The notes: a model not told the origin generated them from the letters alone. A stretch of DNA of 64,000 bases from Nitrobacter hamburgensis X14 (GCF_000013885.1 NC_007964.1:1040001-1104000); one strand, 5' to 3'; shown: positions 45,262-55,163, numbered from the stretch's first letter. Program-made: numbers and translations.

Positions 45262-45476
45262 GATGATCTTCACCTGGTGGCCGAGGGCCTCAAACTTGCG
45301 CGACCAGTAGAACGCGCCGGTGCAGGATTCGACCACGATCGCGCTCGACTTGCGCGACAATGTCGAGAAGCTGATCGCGGATCACCCGCTTCAGTACGAC
45401 GCGGCCATGATGATTGACCCCCGTGAAGTTGAAACATGTTCTTGGCGATATCGATACCGAGCGTCTCGACAGTCAT
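45262..45476 (-). pseudogene. IS110-family transposase remnant with frameshifts
   Basis: The minus strand from ATG 45476 reads MTVETLGIDIAKNMFQLHG; one extra G then shifts the frame, and HHGRVVLKRVIRDQLLDIV continues in the next frame. IVVESCTGAFYWSRKFEALG, HQVKIISPR follows in a third. Together they form the N-terminal third of an IS110 transposase. The remnant abuts the 3' end of the MFS gene, which may have lost or gained a few C-terminal residues by the insertion. Confidence 0.75.
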
Positions 45477-46966
45477 TGCAGTTCTTCTTCCTGTCGCAGG
45501 CTCTCAGCCTGAATGGTGGAGGGGGAGCCGTCCATCCCATTAGAAGGCTGGGTTTCCCTGCCCGGGCGAATCAGCATAGCGGCGCTCGCCGCTGCTACCG
45601 AACAGATGACTGCGCCAATCGCTGCAGCGATACCAAAAGCTGAAAGCAGAGCAGGTCCGGATGACGCTATCACCGGTCCTACAAGGGCTGTAGCAACCAA
45701 TCCGCCAGTACGCGCCGCTGCGCTGTTCAGCCCGGATGCTGCACCCGTATGGCCGCTGTCGACGGACATCAGAACTGCTGTTGTGAGCGGCGCGACCGCA
45801 CAGGCCATTCCCAAAGCAACCACGGCCATCGCGGGAAACATCCCAAGCCAGTAGCTTGTGGCCGACCCGATCCGCAGCATCAGGAGAAGGCCGGACGCGA
45901 CGATGACCGGTCCTGTGGTCAGCAGCCATCGTGGACCTACTTTGGCTGCCAGCGCACCGGCGGCAGGCGATGCTACGGCGAGGACCAGCGGCAGGGGCAG
46001 GAGCGCGGCGCCGGCCTGCGTCGCGGTGTATCCGCCTGCTTGAATCAGCACATAGGGTACCAGCACGAACAACCCGCCGAGAGCGCCGTACAGCAGGAGT
46101 GTCAAAAGCGTGAGGCCGACGAAGCTCCTGGACCCGAACAATGCGAGCGGCATCATGGCCCTGTCGCCAAGCCGTCGCTCCGCAGACAGGAAGAGCAGCG
46201 AGAAGATCAACCCCGCTCCCAGGGCGACGAAGACAGAAGGCGACCAGGCTCGTCCGGATCCTTCGGTCAATGCCCAGGTCGCAAGGCCCAAGCCAACTGT
46301 AGCCAGCGCTCCACCTGACCAGTCGAGATGGCCGGCTGTGTCGTCGACGTCCTTGTCAACGTAGCAGGACGCCAGCAAGATCGCGGCTATAGACAACGGA
46401 ACGTTGATCAGAAAGACAAGGCGCCAGCTGCCGGCATCGATGAGCCACCCGCCAAGGATAGGTCCGATCGCGCCCGCGGCGGCTCCGGCCGCTGCCCATA
46501 TGCCGATCGCACGACCTTTCGCTTCTCCAGAGAAACTCTGGCCCAGGATCGCGAGGCTGTTCGGCATCAGTATGGCGGCGCTCGCACCCTGCACGAAGCG
46601 AGCAAGCAGCAACAAGACAAGGGTCGGCGCCACCGCGCAAGCCAGAGAGGCGATCCCAAACAGCAGAACGCCCACGATCAAGAGCCGGCGTCGCCCGAAC
46701 CGGTCTCCCGCTGCTCCTCCCAATAAAAGGAGTGCGCTCAAGGGAAGCAAATAGGCATTGACGACCCACTGCAGGCCGCTGGCGTCTGCATCAAAACTCC
46801 GACCGATCGCCGGTAGTCCAACGTTCACGACCGAACCATCGATGAACGCCAAGCTCGATGCCAGGATCGTCGTCGCGACAACGAGGCGAGGGTATGCGGG
46901 CGAACGCGTCCCTCCGGCTGTTCGCGCGGTCGCGGCGTCGCAGGGAACGTGGAGGGCGTTGCTCAT
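45473..46966 (-). CDS. MFS drug exporter, DHA2 (EmrB/QacA) family
   Basis: 497 residues with about 14 membrane segments. Motifs: LAFIDGSVVNVGLPAIGRSF in helix 1, LLLGGAAGDRFGRRRLLIVGV (motif A) and ILGGWLIDAGSWRLVFLINVPL (motif C region). Such proton-driven pumps export hydrophobic drugs or dyes. The C-terminal residues (QAESLRQEEELQ) run into the IS110 remnant and may be IS-derived. No TetR regulator or EmrA adaptor is adjacent. Confidence 0.88.
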   Translation of the reverse strand: MSNALHVPCDAATARTAGGTRSPAYPRLVVATTILASSLAFIDGSVVNVGLPAIGRSFDADASGLQWVVNAYLLPLSALLLLGGAAGDRFGRRRLLIVGVLLFGIASLACAVAPTLVLLLLARFVQGASAAILMPNSLAILGQSFSGEAKGRAIGIWAAAGAAAGAIGPILGGWLIDAGSWRLVFLINVPLSIAAILLASCYVDKDVDDTAGHLDWSGGALATVGLGLATWALTEGSGRAWSPSVFVALGAGLIFSLLFLSAERRLGDRAMMPLALFGSRSFVGLTLLTLLLYGALGGLFVLVPYVLIQAGGYTATQAGAALLPLPLVLAVASPAAGALAAKVGPRWLLTTGPVIVASGLLLMLRIGSATSYWLGMFPAMAVVALGMACAVAPLTTAVLMSVDSGHTGAASGLNSAAARTGGLVATALVGPVIASSGPALLSAFGIAAAIGAVICSVAAASAAMLIRPGRETQPSNGMDGSPSTIQAESLRQEEELQ

Positions 46967-47235
46967 TTGCAGTCAATGTAGGGTGCGTGCGCCAGGAGAA
47001 CCAGCGAGAGCAGGCCGAGCCGCCATGGAGTCAACGGTTGGATGTAGGCAGTCCGATCCTTTCGATCGGCGCTCACGCAGAACCTGAGAAATAGCGTGCA
47101 GGCGACCGCTCTTGGCGCAAGGCGCTTGTTGCTCACAAGAAGGTTTGTAAGATTTGTCCGGAAGCCTGCGGTTTGAGTCTCAGGGCAAAATTTGCCATGA
47201 CGCTCGATAGGTGAACAGCCACTCTCGGCGCGGGG

Positions 47236-48615
47236 TCATTTGAAAACCGCATCCAGCAATAGCGACTTCACATCGGTGGCCGCCAGCTTCCTGCCATCGA
47301 CCAGGTCGGCACGGTCGGAGATAATAAGCGGCCCGTCATGGGCATCGTCGGTGACACGGCCGTGCGATCCCCTGACCAGCGCTGCATCGAGCGGGATGAC
47401 ATCCATAAGGGTACGGAAGCCCAGCTTGCGCATCGCCAGCCGCTTTCCGATCGCAAGCTTGGGTGATGAGATGGCCGGATCGAGAAACAGTTCCACCGGA
47501 TCGTAGCCGGGCTTGCGATGGATCTCGACGGTGCGGGCAAAATCCGGCGCGCGGCGGTCGTCGTTCCAGTAATAATAGGTGAACCAGGATCGCGCATCCG
47601 CGATCGCCACCAATTCGCCCGAGCGCGGATGATCGAGATCGAGGCTGGATTTGTCCGCGGCGCCATAAACGCGCTCGACGCCGGGAAGACCCTGCAGCAC
47701 CTCCCGCACTTTTGGCAGTGTGTTCGGATCGGACACATAGATATGAGCGATCTGGTGGTCTGCGACCGCGAACGCTTTCGACGCCATCGGATCGAGCAAT
47801 TCGGCGCCGTCTTCCTCCCGCACGGCGATAAGGCCAGCGTCGCGCAGCGCGCGGTTAATGTGGATCGGGCGATCGACATTGGTGATGCCGTATTCGGAAA
47901 GGATCACGACGGAACGCCCGCCGGCGCGCGCCGCATCCGCGAGGTCGCCGGCAACATCGTCGATTTCGGCGAGAGATTTTCTGACCGCGGCGTGGGTTTC
48001 ATCTGGCCCGTAGCGCTGCAGGTCATAGTCCAAATGGGGAAGATAGGCCAAGGTCAGCGTCGGATTGTTCTCAACCATCACGACCTTGGTCGCCTCCGCG
48101 ATCCAGCGGGTGGATGCGATCGTCGTCGCCGGTCCCCAGAATTGAAACAGCGGAAAGGGCCCCAGCCGTTCGGTCAGGCGATTGCGCAGGCTGTCCGGCA
48201 CGGTATAGCAGTCCGGCAGTTTGCGCCCGTCGGCCTTGTAGATCGGCCGCGGCGTTGCGCCAAAATCATGGCTTGAGGCCATGTTGTACCACCAGAACAT
48301 GTTGGCGCAGGTAAATGCCGGATCACGCCGCTTTCCGGCCTCCCAAACCTTTTCACCTTCCACCAGACGGTTGGATTGCCGCCACAGCATCACTTCCATC
48401 AGGTCGCGGAACAGCCAGCCATTGGCGACGATACCATGCCCGCGCGGCGTCAGCCCGGTCATGAAAGTGGCCTGAACGCTGCACGTCACGGCAGGCGTCA
48501 AGGTTCGCAGCGCCGACATCGCGCCTTCCCGGGCGAGTGCTGAGAGCCGCGGGGTCAGCGTGCCCAGATGGCGTGGCGTCAGCCCGACCACGATCATCGC
48601 CAGAACCGGTTTCAA
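47236..48615 (-). CDS. eboF: EboF-like phosphodiesterase/nucleotide pyrophosphatase family protein
   Basis: About 459 residues of the alkaline-phosphatase superfamily: IVVGLTPRHLGTLTPRLSALAREGA, TPAVTCSVQATFMTGLTPRGHGIVANGW (the Thr nucleophile region), YLPHLDYDLQRYGPDE and VVILSEYGI. This is the family named EboF in ebo clusters. The frame is open upstream to 48849, but the best start is TTG 48615, preceded by GGAGAG at ideal spacing and giving the family-like N-terminus KPVLAMIVVGL. It is transcribed divergently from eboD, 278 bp away, so control is likely shared. Phosphodiester or phosphonate cleavage is expected; the substrate is unknown. Confidence 0.82.
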   Translation of the reverse strand: MKPVLAMIVVGLTPRHLGTLTPRLSALAREGAMSALRTLTPAVTCSVQATFMTGLTPRGHGIVANGWLFRDLMEVMLWRQSNRLVEGEKVWEAGKRRDPAFTCANMFWWYNMASSHDFGATPRPIYKADGRKLPDCYTVPDSLRNRLTERLGPFPLFQFWGPATTIASTRWIAEATKVVMVENNPTLTLAYLPHLDYDLQRYGPDETHAAVRKSLAEIDDVAGDLADAARAGGRSVVILSEYGITNVDRPIHINRALRDAGLIAVREEDGAELLDPMASKAFAVADHQIAHIYVSDPNTLPKVREVLQGLPGVERVYGAADKSSLDLDHPRSGELVAIADARSWFTYYYWNDDRRAPDFARTVEIHRKPGYDPVELFLDPAISSPKLAIGKRLAMRKLGFRTLMDVIPLDAALVRGSHGRVTDDAHDGPLIISDRADLVDGRKLAATDVKSLLLDAVFK

Positions 48616-48893
48616 ATTATCTCTCCAAAACGGTAGTTCGCATATTCTTGGTCTTTGGTCGTAGTTCGAACCGACAGCGTCATCGTTGCAGTTTTTTCTG
48701 CCGCGCAAACTAGCTTGCCAAGTCCATCCGTGAAGTGGCAACCTTGTTGATTGAGAGAATATAGCCGCGGCACTGGCGGTGCTGTTGGAATTGCCAGTGT
48801 CCAAAGCGAGTGATGCCGCCGTTTCTTGGACGGGACGAGTCTTGAGCAAGATCGAGTCTTGAACAAGATAAAGTGCGTATCAGGAAGAATGTC

Positions 48894-50087
48894 ATGCTCG
48901 ACACACCGTCGAACACGATGAACGACGTTCGCGTGCAGTCGTTCACCATTGCTTACGAATATCCTATCGTGTTCACGCGCGACGCCTTCAGTTCCGGCAA
49001 TCGCAGCCTGATCGACGTCCTGACGCGCCGGGAGGGCGGCAAGCTTCACCGCTGCGGTATTTTCATTGATGAGGGCGTGCTGTCCGCCATGCCGGATCTT
49101 CCGGAACGGATCGCGGATTACGCGTCGTTCCACGCCAAGCATCTCAGAATTGTCGGCGAGCCGGTCGCCGTGCCCGGTGGGGAGCGCTGCAAGAACGATC
49201 CCGATACGGTTTCACACCTATTGGGAAAATTCTCCGAACTCGCGATCGACCGACACTCCTTCGTGATCGCGATCGGCGGCGGGGCGGTGTTGGACGCGGT
49301 CGGCTATGCGGCGGCAATTTTTCACCGGGGCGTTCGCCATATCCGTTTCCCAACCACAGTGCTGGCGCAGGACGACAGCGGCGTCGGTGTCAAGAACGCC
49401 GTCAATGCGCTGGGCCTGAAAAATCTGGTGGGCACCTTCGCGCCGCCCTGGGCCATCATCAACGACAGTGCCTTTATCGACGCGTTGCCGCCGCGCGAAA
49501 AACGCGCCGGGATGGCCGAGGCGGTGAAGGTGGCGCTGATCCGCGACGGCAATTTCTTTCGCTGGATTGAAAGCAACACAGCGGCGCTGGCGCAATTTTC
49601 GCCGCCCCATCTCGATCGCCTGATCAAGGATTGCGCGGAATTGCACATGCGCCAGATCAGGTTCGGCGGCGATCCATTCGAAACCGGGTCGGCGAGGCCG
49701 CTGGATTTCGGCCATTGGTCCGCCCACAAGCTCGAATGTCTCACGCGCAATGACGTCAACCATGGTGAAGCGGTCGCGATCGGTATCGCGCTCGATACCC
49801 GCTATTCGGTTGTGACCGGATTGCTGGCGGAAGGCGAAGACCGGCGCGTGCTTGATGTTCTCAAGCGGCTGGGCTTCACGCTGTGGCATGACGCGCTGCG
49901 ACAGCGGAATGCCAAGGGCGAACTCGCCTTGCTGCAGGGGTTGGCGGATTTCCAGGAACATCTCGGTGGCGAACTGACCGTCACGCTGCTCTCGGACATT
50001 GGCCGTGGCATCGAAGTGCACGAGATGCATGCGGAATTGGTCGGGAGCAGCATCGACTGGCTGCGGCAACAGGCGCAAGCCCGATGA
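48894..50087 (+). CDS. eboD: EboD-like 3-dehydroquinate synthase family protein
   Basis: 397 residues. NAD-binding GGGAVLDAVGY, the loop FPTTVLAQDDSGVGVKNAVN, and metal ligands in MAEAVKVALI, DFGHWSAHKLE and NHGEAVAIG match the dehydroquinate/2-epi-5-epi-valiolone synthase superfamily. It would cyclise a sugar phosphate, but the position in an ebo cluster points to specialised metabolism rather than the shikimate pathway. ATG 48894 follows AGGAAG; a GTG/ATG slightly upstream is possible. First gene of a run of overlapping genes: its stop overlaps eboE (ATGA). Confidence 0.88.
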   Translation: MLDTPSNTMNDVRVQSFTIAYEYPIVFTRDAFSSGNRSLIDVLTRREGGKLHRCGIFIDEGVLSAMPDLPERIADYASFHAKHLRIVGEPVAVPGGERCKNDPDTVSHLLGKFSELAIDRHSFVIAIGGGAVLDAVGYAAAIFHRGVRHIRFPTTVLAQDDSGVGVKNAVNALGLKNLVGTFAPPWAIINDSAFIDALPPREKRAGMAEAVKVALIRDGNFFRWIESNTAALAQFSPPHLDRLIKDCAELHMRQIRFGGDPFETGSARPLDFGHWSAHKLECLTRNDVNHGEAVAIGIALDTRYSVVTGLLAEGEDRRVLDVLKRLGFTLWHDALRQRNAKGELALLQGLADFQEHLGGELTVTLLSDIGRGIEVHEMHAELVGSSIDWLRQQAQAR

Positions 50088-51286
50088 AAGTCGACCAGCT
50101 TGCAGGCAATGTAAACCTGACCTACTGCACCAATATCCATGCCGGCGAGAGCTGGCCGGATATCCGTGCCAGCCTCGATGCGCATGTCCCCGCCATCAAG
50201 GCGGCGGTAGCACCGGATCGCCCGCTCGGAATCGGCTTGCGGCTGTCGGGTGAGGCCGCGGCCGTGGCGCGGCAACCGGAGCAGTTGGCAGCCTTTCGCG
50301 AGCAGCTCGCCAACCTCGGCGCCTACGTCTTCACCATCAATGCCTTTCCGTTCGGTCCTTTCCATGGCGTTCGCGTCAAGGAGCATGTCTACCTGCCGGA
50401 TTGGCGCAGCGCCGAGCGCATCGCGTTCACCGCCGACAGCGCCGCCGTGCTTGCCGCTGTGCTGCCTGACGGCACTGACGGCAGCATCTCTACCGTGCCC
50501 GGGGCGTTCAAGCCCAATGGCCGCGCCCATGGCGCCGTCGCCGCGATTGCTGCCGGCCTGATGCAGGCAGTTGCCGATCTGGTGACGATCGAGCGGCGAA
50601 CCGGCAAGCGCATTGCCCTCGCACTAGAACCCGAACCGTGCTGTTTCCTCGAAACCACAGATGAAAGCCTGGCCTTCTTCCAGGACGTCCTGTTGCAGGC
50701 CGAGGCGCTCGACCTGCTCGCGGCAGGCATTGGCGAAGACCGCAGCGGCGCCGAAGCCATGCTGCGCCGTCATCTCGGTATCTGCTACGATATCTGCCAT
50801 GGATCGGTCGAATATGAAGATCCGGTTGCTGCGCTGGACCGGCTGCTGGCGGCCGGCATTGCGGTGCCGAAGGTTCAGCTCTCCGCGGCGATGCGCGTTC
50901 CTGCGATGGCCGATGCGCTGATCGACGCGGTGATGCGCTATGACGATGGTGTGTATCTGCACCAGACCATTGTGCGCGGGCCGTCAGGGCTGACGCGCTA
51001 TGTTGACTTGCCGGATGCCGTCGCGGCGTTCAAGGAGGGCCGCGCCCGCGGCGAATGGCGGATTCATTGCCATGTGCCGCTGTTTCTGTCCGACCTTGGC
51101 GAGATCGGATCGACGCATGCCGATCTGGTATCGACGCTGGCGGCGCTCCGTCGGAAACCCCGATCGTCCCATCTGGAAATCGAGACCTACACCTGGGACG
51201 TGCTGCCGGAGAAACTGCGAACAGGATCCAAGGCCGCCGATATCGCGCGCGAGATTTCGTTCTGCGTCAAGGAACTGGTCGGATGA
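50084..51286 (+). CDS. eboE: EboE-like TIM-barrel metabolite traffic protein
   Basis: 400 residues of the xylose-isomerase-like TIM-barrel class: LTYCTNIHAGESW at the start, FTINAFPFGPFHG, ALEPEPCCFLETTDE, GICYDICHGSVEYEDP and EIETYTWDVLP at the end. Conserved Glu, His and Asp residues suggest a metal site. EboE proteins are named from the cyanobacterial and algal ebo operon; their reaction is unknown. It overlaps eboD and eboC by 4 nt each. Confidence 0.85.
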   Translation: MKVDQLAGNVNLTYCTNIHAGESWPDIRASLDAHVPAIKAAVAPDRPLGIGLRLSGEAAAVARQPEQLAAFREQLANLGAYVFTINAFPFGPFHGVRVKEHVYLPDWRSAERIAFTADSAAVLAAVLPDGTDGSISTVPGAFKPNGRAHGAVAAIAAGLMQAVADLVTIERRTGKRIALALEPEPCCFLETTDESLAFFQDVLLQAEALDLLAAGIGEDRSGAEAMLRRHLGICYDICHGSVEYEDPVAALDRLLAAGIAVPKVQLSAAMRVPAMADALIDAVMRYDDGVYLHQTIVRGPSGLTRYVDLPDAVAAFKEGRARGEWRIHCHVPLFLSDLGEIGSTHADLVSTLAALRRKPRSSHLEIETYTWDVLPEKLRTGSKAADIAREISFCVKELVG

Positions 51287-52161
51287 GTGCGACTGTCACC
51301 ACGATGCCCGGTTTGTCGACCTTGTTGCGTCTCGGCCGGGTTTCCAACGTGCCGACGGTGTGGACCAACGTTCTGGCGGGCTCCATCATCGCCGGCGGCG
51401 CACAGTTCCCGACTGAAATCGTGCCGATTATCCTCGCTATGACCGCGTTCTATGTCGGCGGCATGTATCTCAACGATTATTTCGACCGCGCCATCGACGC
51501 GCGCGAGCGCCCCGGCCGGCCGATCGATGCCGGCAAAATTAGCGCCGGCTCGGTGTTGTCGATCGGCTTTGGCCTGCTGGTGCTCGGCGTCATGCTGATG
51601 ATGACGTTCGGGACCGGTGCGGTCCTGTGCGGCCTGCTGCTGGGCAGCGTGATCGTGCTCTATGATGTCTGGCATAAAGGTAATGCGCTCAGTCCCGTCG
51701 TGATGGGATTGTGCCGTGCGCTGGTCTACGTCGGAACCGGCGTTGCAGTGACCGGCGGCATTTCGAACCCGATGATCGTCGGCGCCGTCGCGTTGGCGTG
51801 TCATGTTGCCGGCATTACCTATGCGGCCAAACAGGAGAGCCTCGACCGCGTTGGGAAACTTTGGCCGCTGGCGCTGCTCGCCGTGCCGTTGTTTGTGGCG
51901 CTGCCGGTTCTGTTCAGCGGATGGATCATTGTTGCGGCTTTTGTCCTGCTGTTGGCGGCCGACGCATTTGCGATCTGGTTGCTGGCGAAGCGGCCGGTCC
52001 AGCGTGGCGTGCCGTTGGCGGTGTCCGGATTGATCGCGGCGATTTGTCTGGTCGATGCACTGGCGATTGCCGCTGCCGGAGGCGGGTTCGTTATCGTCGC
52101 GGTCTGCGCGCTGGGCTATCCGCTGACACGGCTTTTCCAGAGGTCGATTCCCGGCACATGA
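51283..52161 (+). CDS. eboC: EboC-like UbiA-family prenyltransferase
   Basis: 292 residues with about eight membrane helices. The first Asp-rich motif is YLNDYFDRAIDARERPGRPI (NDxxD...), as in UbiA prenyltransferases; the second loop reads YAAKQESLDRVG, with a weaker DxxxD pattern than in UbiA itself. It would attach or handle an isoprenoid group in the inner membrane. The correct start is ATG 51283, overlapping the eboE stop; longer upstream frames are shadow sequence. Confidence 0.88.
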   Translation: MSATVTTMPGLSTLLRLGRVSNVPTVWTNVLAGSIIAGGAQFPTEIVPIILAMTAFYVGGMYLNDYFDRAIDARERPGRPIDAGKISAGSVLSIGFGLLVLGVMLMMTFGTGAVLCGLLLGSVIVLYDVWHKGNALSPVVMGLCRALVYVGTGVAVTGGISNPMIVGAVALACHVAGITYAAKQESLDRVGKLWPLALLAVPLFVALPVLFSGWIIVAAFVLLLAADAFAIWLLAKRPVQRGVPLAVSGLIAAICLVDALAIAAAGGGFVIVAVCALGYPLTRLFQRSIPGT

Positions 52162-53075
52162 GGGGTGTCATGCCTGCTTTCGAATCCCGCCGACCCCAAG
52201 AGACGCTGAATGAATTTCTCGCATTGGCCGACGGCTGGATCGCCGAACGGACCGACGAGCGCGGCGCCGCCTGGTTTCGCGGGGCCCTCAGCGAGGTGGC
52301 AACGGCCACGACCGAACGGCCGCTGAGCGTGGCGATCGGTCTGGCGCCGCGACGACTGGGCAAGGCCGATCTGGCGCTGCCGGCGACGGATCTGGCGCGC
52401 GCGGAAGCATTGCGTCCGGGTCTTGATCTCAGCGACTGGAGCATCGATCAACTGGCGCGGGTCGCGCTGATGGTCCGCAGTTATGGCGGCGACGATGCCG
52501 CCTTTGCGGCGCGGTTCGACAGCTTCTGCACCACCGCTGAAATCAATGAATTGATTGCGCTGTGTCGCGGGCTTCCGCTTTATCCCAACGCCGCGTTGAA
52601 CGAGCCGCGTGCGCGCGAAGCGGTGCGCTCCGGCATGAAGCCGGTGTTCGAAGCCGTTGCCCATCGCAATCCGTATCCCCTGGAGTCTTTTGCGGAAGAC
52701 TCCTGGAACCAGATGGTGGTGAAAGCATTCTTTATCGGCTCGACGCTCTGGCCGATCCAGGGACTGGATGAACGCGCCAACCCCCGTCTCGCGCGCATGC
52801 TGGTGGGACTGGCGCAGGAGCGTTGGGCGGCCGACCGCCCAGTCAGCGGGGAGCTATGGCGATGCGTCGCCCCGCACTACGACGGCGAAGGCTTTACTGC
52901 GCTCGCGCATGGCTGGAATGCGGGAAGCGTTAGAGAGCGCCTCGCGATCGTACTGGCGCTGCGGGGATCGTCGCGGATTGAAGGTCTGCTGATGCAAGGT
53001 GTGCCGATACAAGAGATTGCGAAACTTCAAGAGAGACTAGAACTGGAGAAAATTAGCTGGCGGGATCTGGCATGA
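52158..53075 (+). CDS. eboA: EboA-domain protein
   Basis: 305 residues, mostly helical and Arg/Ala-rich, in the EboA family: LFLALADG-type start (LNEFLALADGWIAERTDERGAAWFRGALSEV), YGGDDAAFAARFDSFCTTAEINELIALCRGLPLYP and SFAEDSWNQMVVKAFFIGSTLWPIQGLDER. The function is unknown. It starts inside the stop of eboC (ATGA) and its stop overlaps the next gene. An in-frame ATG at 52170 is an alternative start. Confidence 0.82.
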   Translation: MRGVMPAFESRRPQETLNEFLALADGWIAERTDERGAAWFRGALSEVATATTERPLSVAIGLAPRRLGKADLALPATDLARAEALRPGLDLSDWSIDQLARVALMVRSYGGDDAAFAARFDSFCTTAEINELIALCRGLPLYPNAALNEPRAREAVRSGMKPVFEAVAHRNPYPLESFAEDSWNQMVVKAFFIGSTLWPIQGLDERANPRLARMLVGLAQERWAADRPVSGELWRCVAPHYDGEGFTALAHGWNAGSVRERLAIVLALRGSSRIEGLLMQGVPIQEIAKLQERLELEKISWRDLA

Positions 53076-53476
53076 ACGAAAGCCGTGATGTCGCGACCGG
53101 CCGCCTTCCAGCCATCGCGAATCGGCTCCTGAAAATTCTATCGGGGTTGTTGGCCGTTGCCATTCTTATTCAATTTTTTATCGCGGGCATGTCGTCACTG
53201 ACAGCGCCGGATTGGTGGGACTATCACAAGATATGGATCAGCTTTTTCCAATGGCTGGTCTTGCCGTTACCGCTATTAGCCTGGTTTTGCGGGAAGCCAC
53301 GTATCGGCCGACTCTCGCTGGCGTCGCTCCTGATTGCGCAGATTGCGTTGCAATACGTTCTTGTTCACCGCGCGCTCGATGGCCGCCTGCCGATTGGCGT
53401 CGGACTTCATGCGGTCAATGGTGCGGTGATGCTGGTCGTCGCGACCGCGTTGACGCTCGGTTGGAATGACGCATGA
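53072..53476 (+). CDS. Four-helix membrane protein, DUF6220-like
   Basis: 134 residues with four hydrophobic segments (LLAVAILIQFFIAGMSSL, WISFFQWLVLPLPLLAWF, LASLLIAQIALQYVLV, AVNGAVMLVVATALTLG) and conserved-looking His in WDYHKIW and GLHAVNG. The pattern of two His in membrane-proximal sites resembles small haem- or quinone-handling membrane proteins of the DUF6220 kind. It overlaps eboA by 4 nt, so it belongs to the cluster. A role in electron transfer or transport is inference. Confidence 0.7.
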   Translation: MNESRDVATGRLPAIANRLLKILSGLLAVAILIQFFIAGMSSLTAPDWWDYHKIWISFFQWLVLPLPLLAWFCGKPRIGRLSLASLLIAQIALQYVLVHRALDGRLPIGVGLHAVNGAVMLVVATALTLGWNDA

Positions 53477-53617
53477 CATCTCTCTCCGCATTCGCAGCGC
53501 TGATTGAAAAATCTTCCTGTTGCAAGTTTGCGTGGACCCGATATCGTTTGAGGTGAACGTAAGTGAAACTCGAAAAAATTTGAGGCCCAGAAACGAATAG
53601 AACGAGGAGCAATCATC

Positions 53618-55045
53618 ATGAGAGCGATGGCGCTCGCTGCCGTTTTGGCGGCGACAACAATGGTGATACCTGCTGCTGCCTATGCACAGCAGGTGCCGGC
53701 AGGTCCGGCAGATGTTGCAAAACCAGGTGGAAAAATTCCAGGCGCCCAGAAATTGGCGCTCGTTAAGGTAGCTGACGGATTTCATGATCCGGTCGGCGTG
53801 ACCGCAGCCAATGACGGCTCCGGGCGTATCTTCGTGGTCGAACGCGCCGGCCGCGTCAGGATCGTCGGCAAGGACGGCAAGGTGCTGCCTGAGCCGTTCA
53901 TCGATCTCACCAATTTCAATCCGCTTGGTTCGGACGTGCAGACCGGGTTTGTCGAGCAGGGACTGTGGTCGATCGCATTTCATCCCAAGTTCAAGGACAA
54001 CGGTTACGTCTTTGTCCACTACGCGTCGCTGCCGTTCAACGGCGCTTCCATCATCGCGCGGATCACCGTCGATCCCAAGAGCCCGAACCATGTCACATCG
54101 GAACAGCTCACCAAGAGCATCAAGGTTCTGATGAACATCCCGCAGCCCTACTACAATCACTACGGCGGCATGATCGCGTTCGGCCCCGACGGCAAATTGT
54201 ACATCGGCAAGGGTGACGCCGGCTGGGAAGGCGATCCGCTCAATGCCGGGCAGAACATCAATGTGCTCTGGGGCAAGCTGCTGCGTATCGACGTCGATAC
54301 GCCGGATGATGTGGCTTACGCCATTCCAAAGGACAATCCGTTCGCCAAGGCGGACAAGGCTCAACTGATGTCGCTGTTTGGCATCAACGAGCAGGGTTTT
54401 GCGCAAAACAAAATCGGTTCGCGTCCGGAGATCTGGGCTTACGGCCTGCGCAATCCCTACATGTTCCACTTCGACCAGAAGTCGGGTGACCTGTTCATCG
54501 CCGATGTCGGACAGAACCACTGGGAGGAGATCGACTACCAGCCGGCGGCGTCGAAGGGTGGAGAAAACTACGGCTGGAAGTTCAACCAGGGCTCATATTG
54601 CCACCCGGCGCTGTCGGAAGATCAGAAGTGCCCGATCGTCGGCGTGTTGCCGGCGGCGGAATACCCCCACGACCAGCCGTTCGAGACCGGCCCCAAGGCC
54701 AAAGAGGGTACCGGATGTTCGGCCCAGGGACTTGGCGTCGCCAATTACGGCGGCATGAACAAGACCTATCTGGTCGGAGACTGGTGTTCCGGCCGTCTGT
54801 TCGGCGTGGCCTGGGATAGCAGCGCCAACAAGTGGCAGATGCAGGAGTTCATGCAGACCCAGTTGCAGTTTACTGCCGGCAATGTCGATGCCGACGGCTT
54901 CGTGCTCGCAACCAACTGCTACTGCTTCTACACCGACGACAAGGGGCCGAATGCCAATCCGGTGGGCGCGCTCTGGCGCATCATACCTGCCGACAAGGTT
55001 ACGCCCGACATGGAGGTCGCGAAGACAAAAAGTAACCAAAAGTAA
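53618..55045 (+). CDS. Secreted PQQ-dependent sugar dehydrogenase (soluble GDH family)
   Basis: 475 residues with signal peptide (MRAMALAAVLAATTMVIPAAAYAQ) and a six-bladed propeller of the GSDH/soluble glucose dehydrogenase/Asd family: GLWSIAFHPKFKDNGYVFVHY, HYGGMIAFGPDGKLYIGKGDAG, NVLWGKLLRIDVD, EIWAYGLRNPYMFHFD and GENYGWKFNQGSYCHP. The His in HYGGMIAFGPDG is the expected catalytic-base region. It should oxidise an alcohol or aldose in the periplasm with PQQ and pass electrons on. It sits between the DUF6220 gene (141 bp) and the cytochrome c gene (118 bp). No pqq biosynthesis genes are in the window. Confidence 0.85.
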   Translation: MRAMALAAVLAATTMVIPAAAYAQQVPAGPADVAKPGGKIPGAQKLALVKVADGFHDPVGVTAANDGSGRIFVVERAGRVRIVGKDGKVLPEPFIDLTNFNPLGSDVQTGFVEQGLWSIAFHPKFKDNGYVFVHYASLPFNGASIIARITVDPKSPNHVTSEQLTKSIKVLMNIPQPYYNHYGGMIAFGPDGKLYIGKGDAGWEGDPLNAGQNINVLWGKLLRIDVDTPDDVAYAIPKDNPFAKADKAQLMSLFGINEQGFAQNKIGSRPEIWAYGLRNPYMFHFDQKSGDLFIADVGQNHWEEIDYQPAASKGGENYGWKFNQGSYCHPALSEDQKCPIVGVLPAAEYPHDQPFETGPKAKEGTGCSAQGLGVANYGGMNKTYLVGDWCSGRLFGVAWDSSANKWQMQEFMQTQLQFTAGNVDADGFVLATNCYCFYTDDKGPNANPVGALWRIIPADKVTPDMEVAKTKSNQK

Positions 55046-55067
55046 CTGCCCCTCGCGAGCTAACAGT

Positions 55068-55100
55068 TACCATCGCCCGCACATCCTGCGGGCGATGGTA
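55068..55100. terminator. Perfect 14-bp hairpin after the dehydrogenase gene
   Basis: TACCATCGCCCGCA and its exact complement flank a 5-base loop (55082-55086). No T-tract follows, so it is more likely an attenuating or mRNA-stabilising hairpin than a full stop, allowing reduced read-through into the cytochrome c and eboB genes. Confidence 0.6.
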
Positions 55101-55163
55101 GCGGGTGATGCTAGTTTTGAGAGCCGTGCTTGACGATGCTCTCGCCAGTCAGGACGCCGATCG

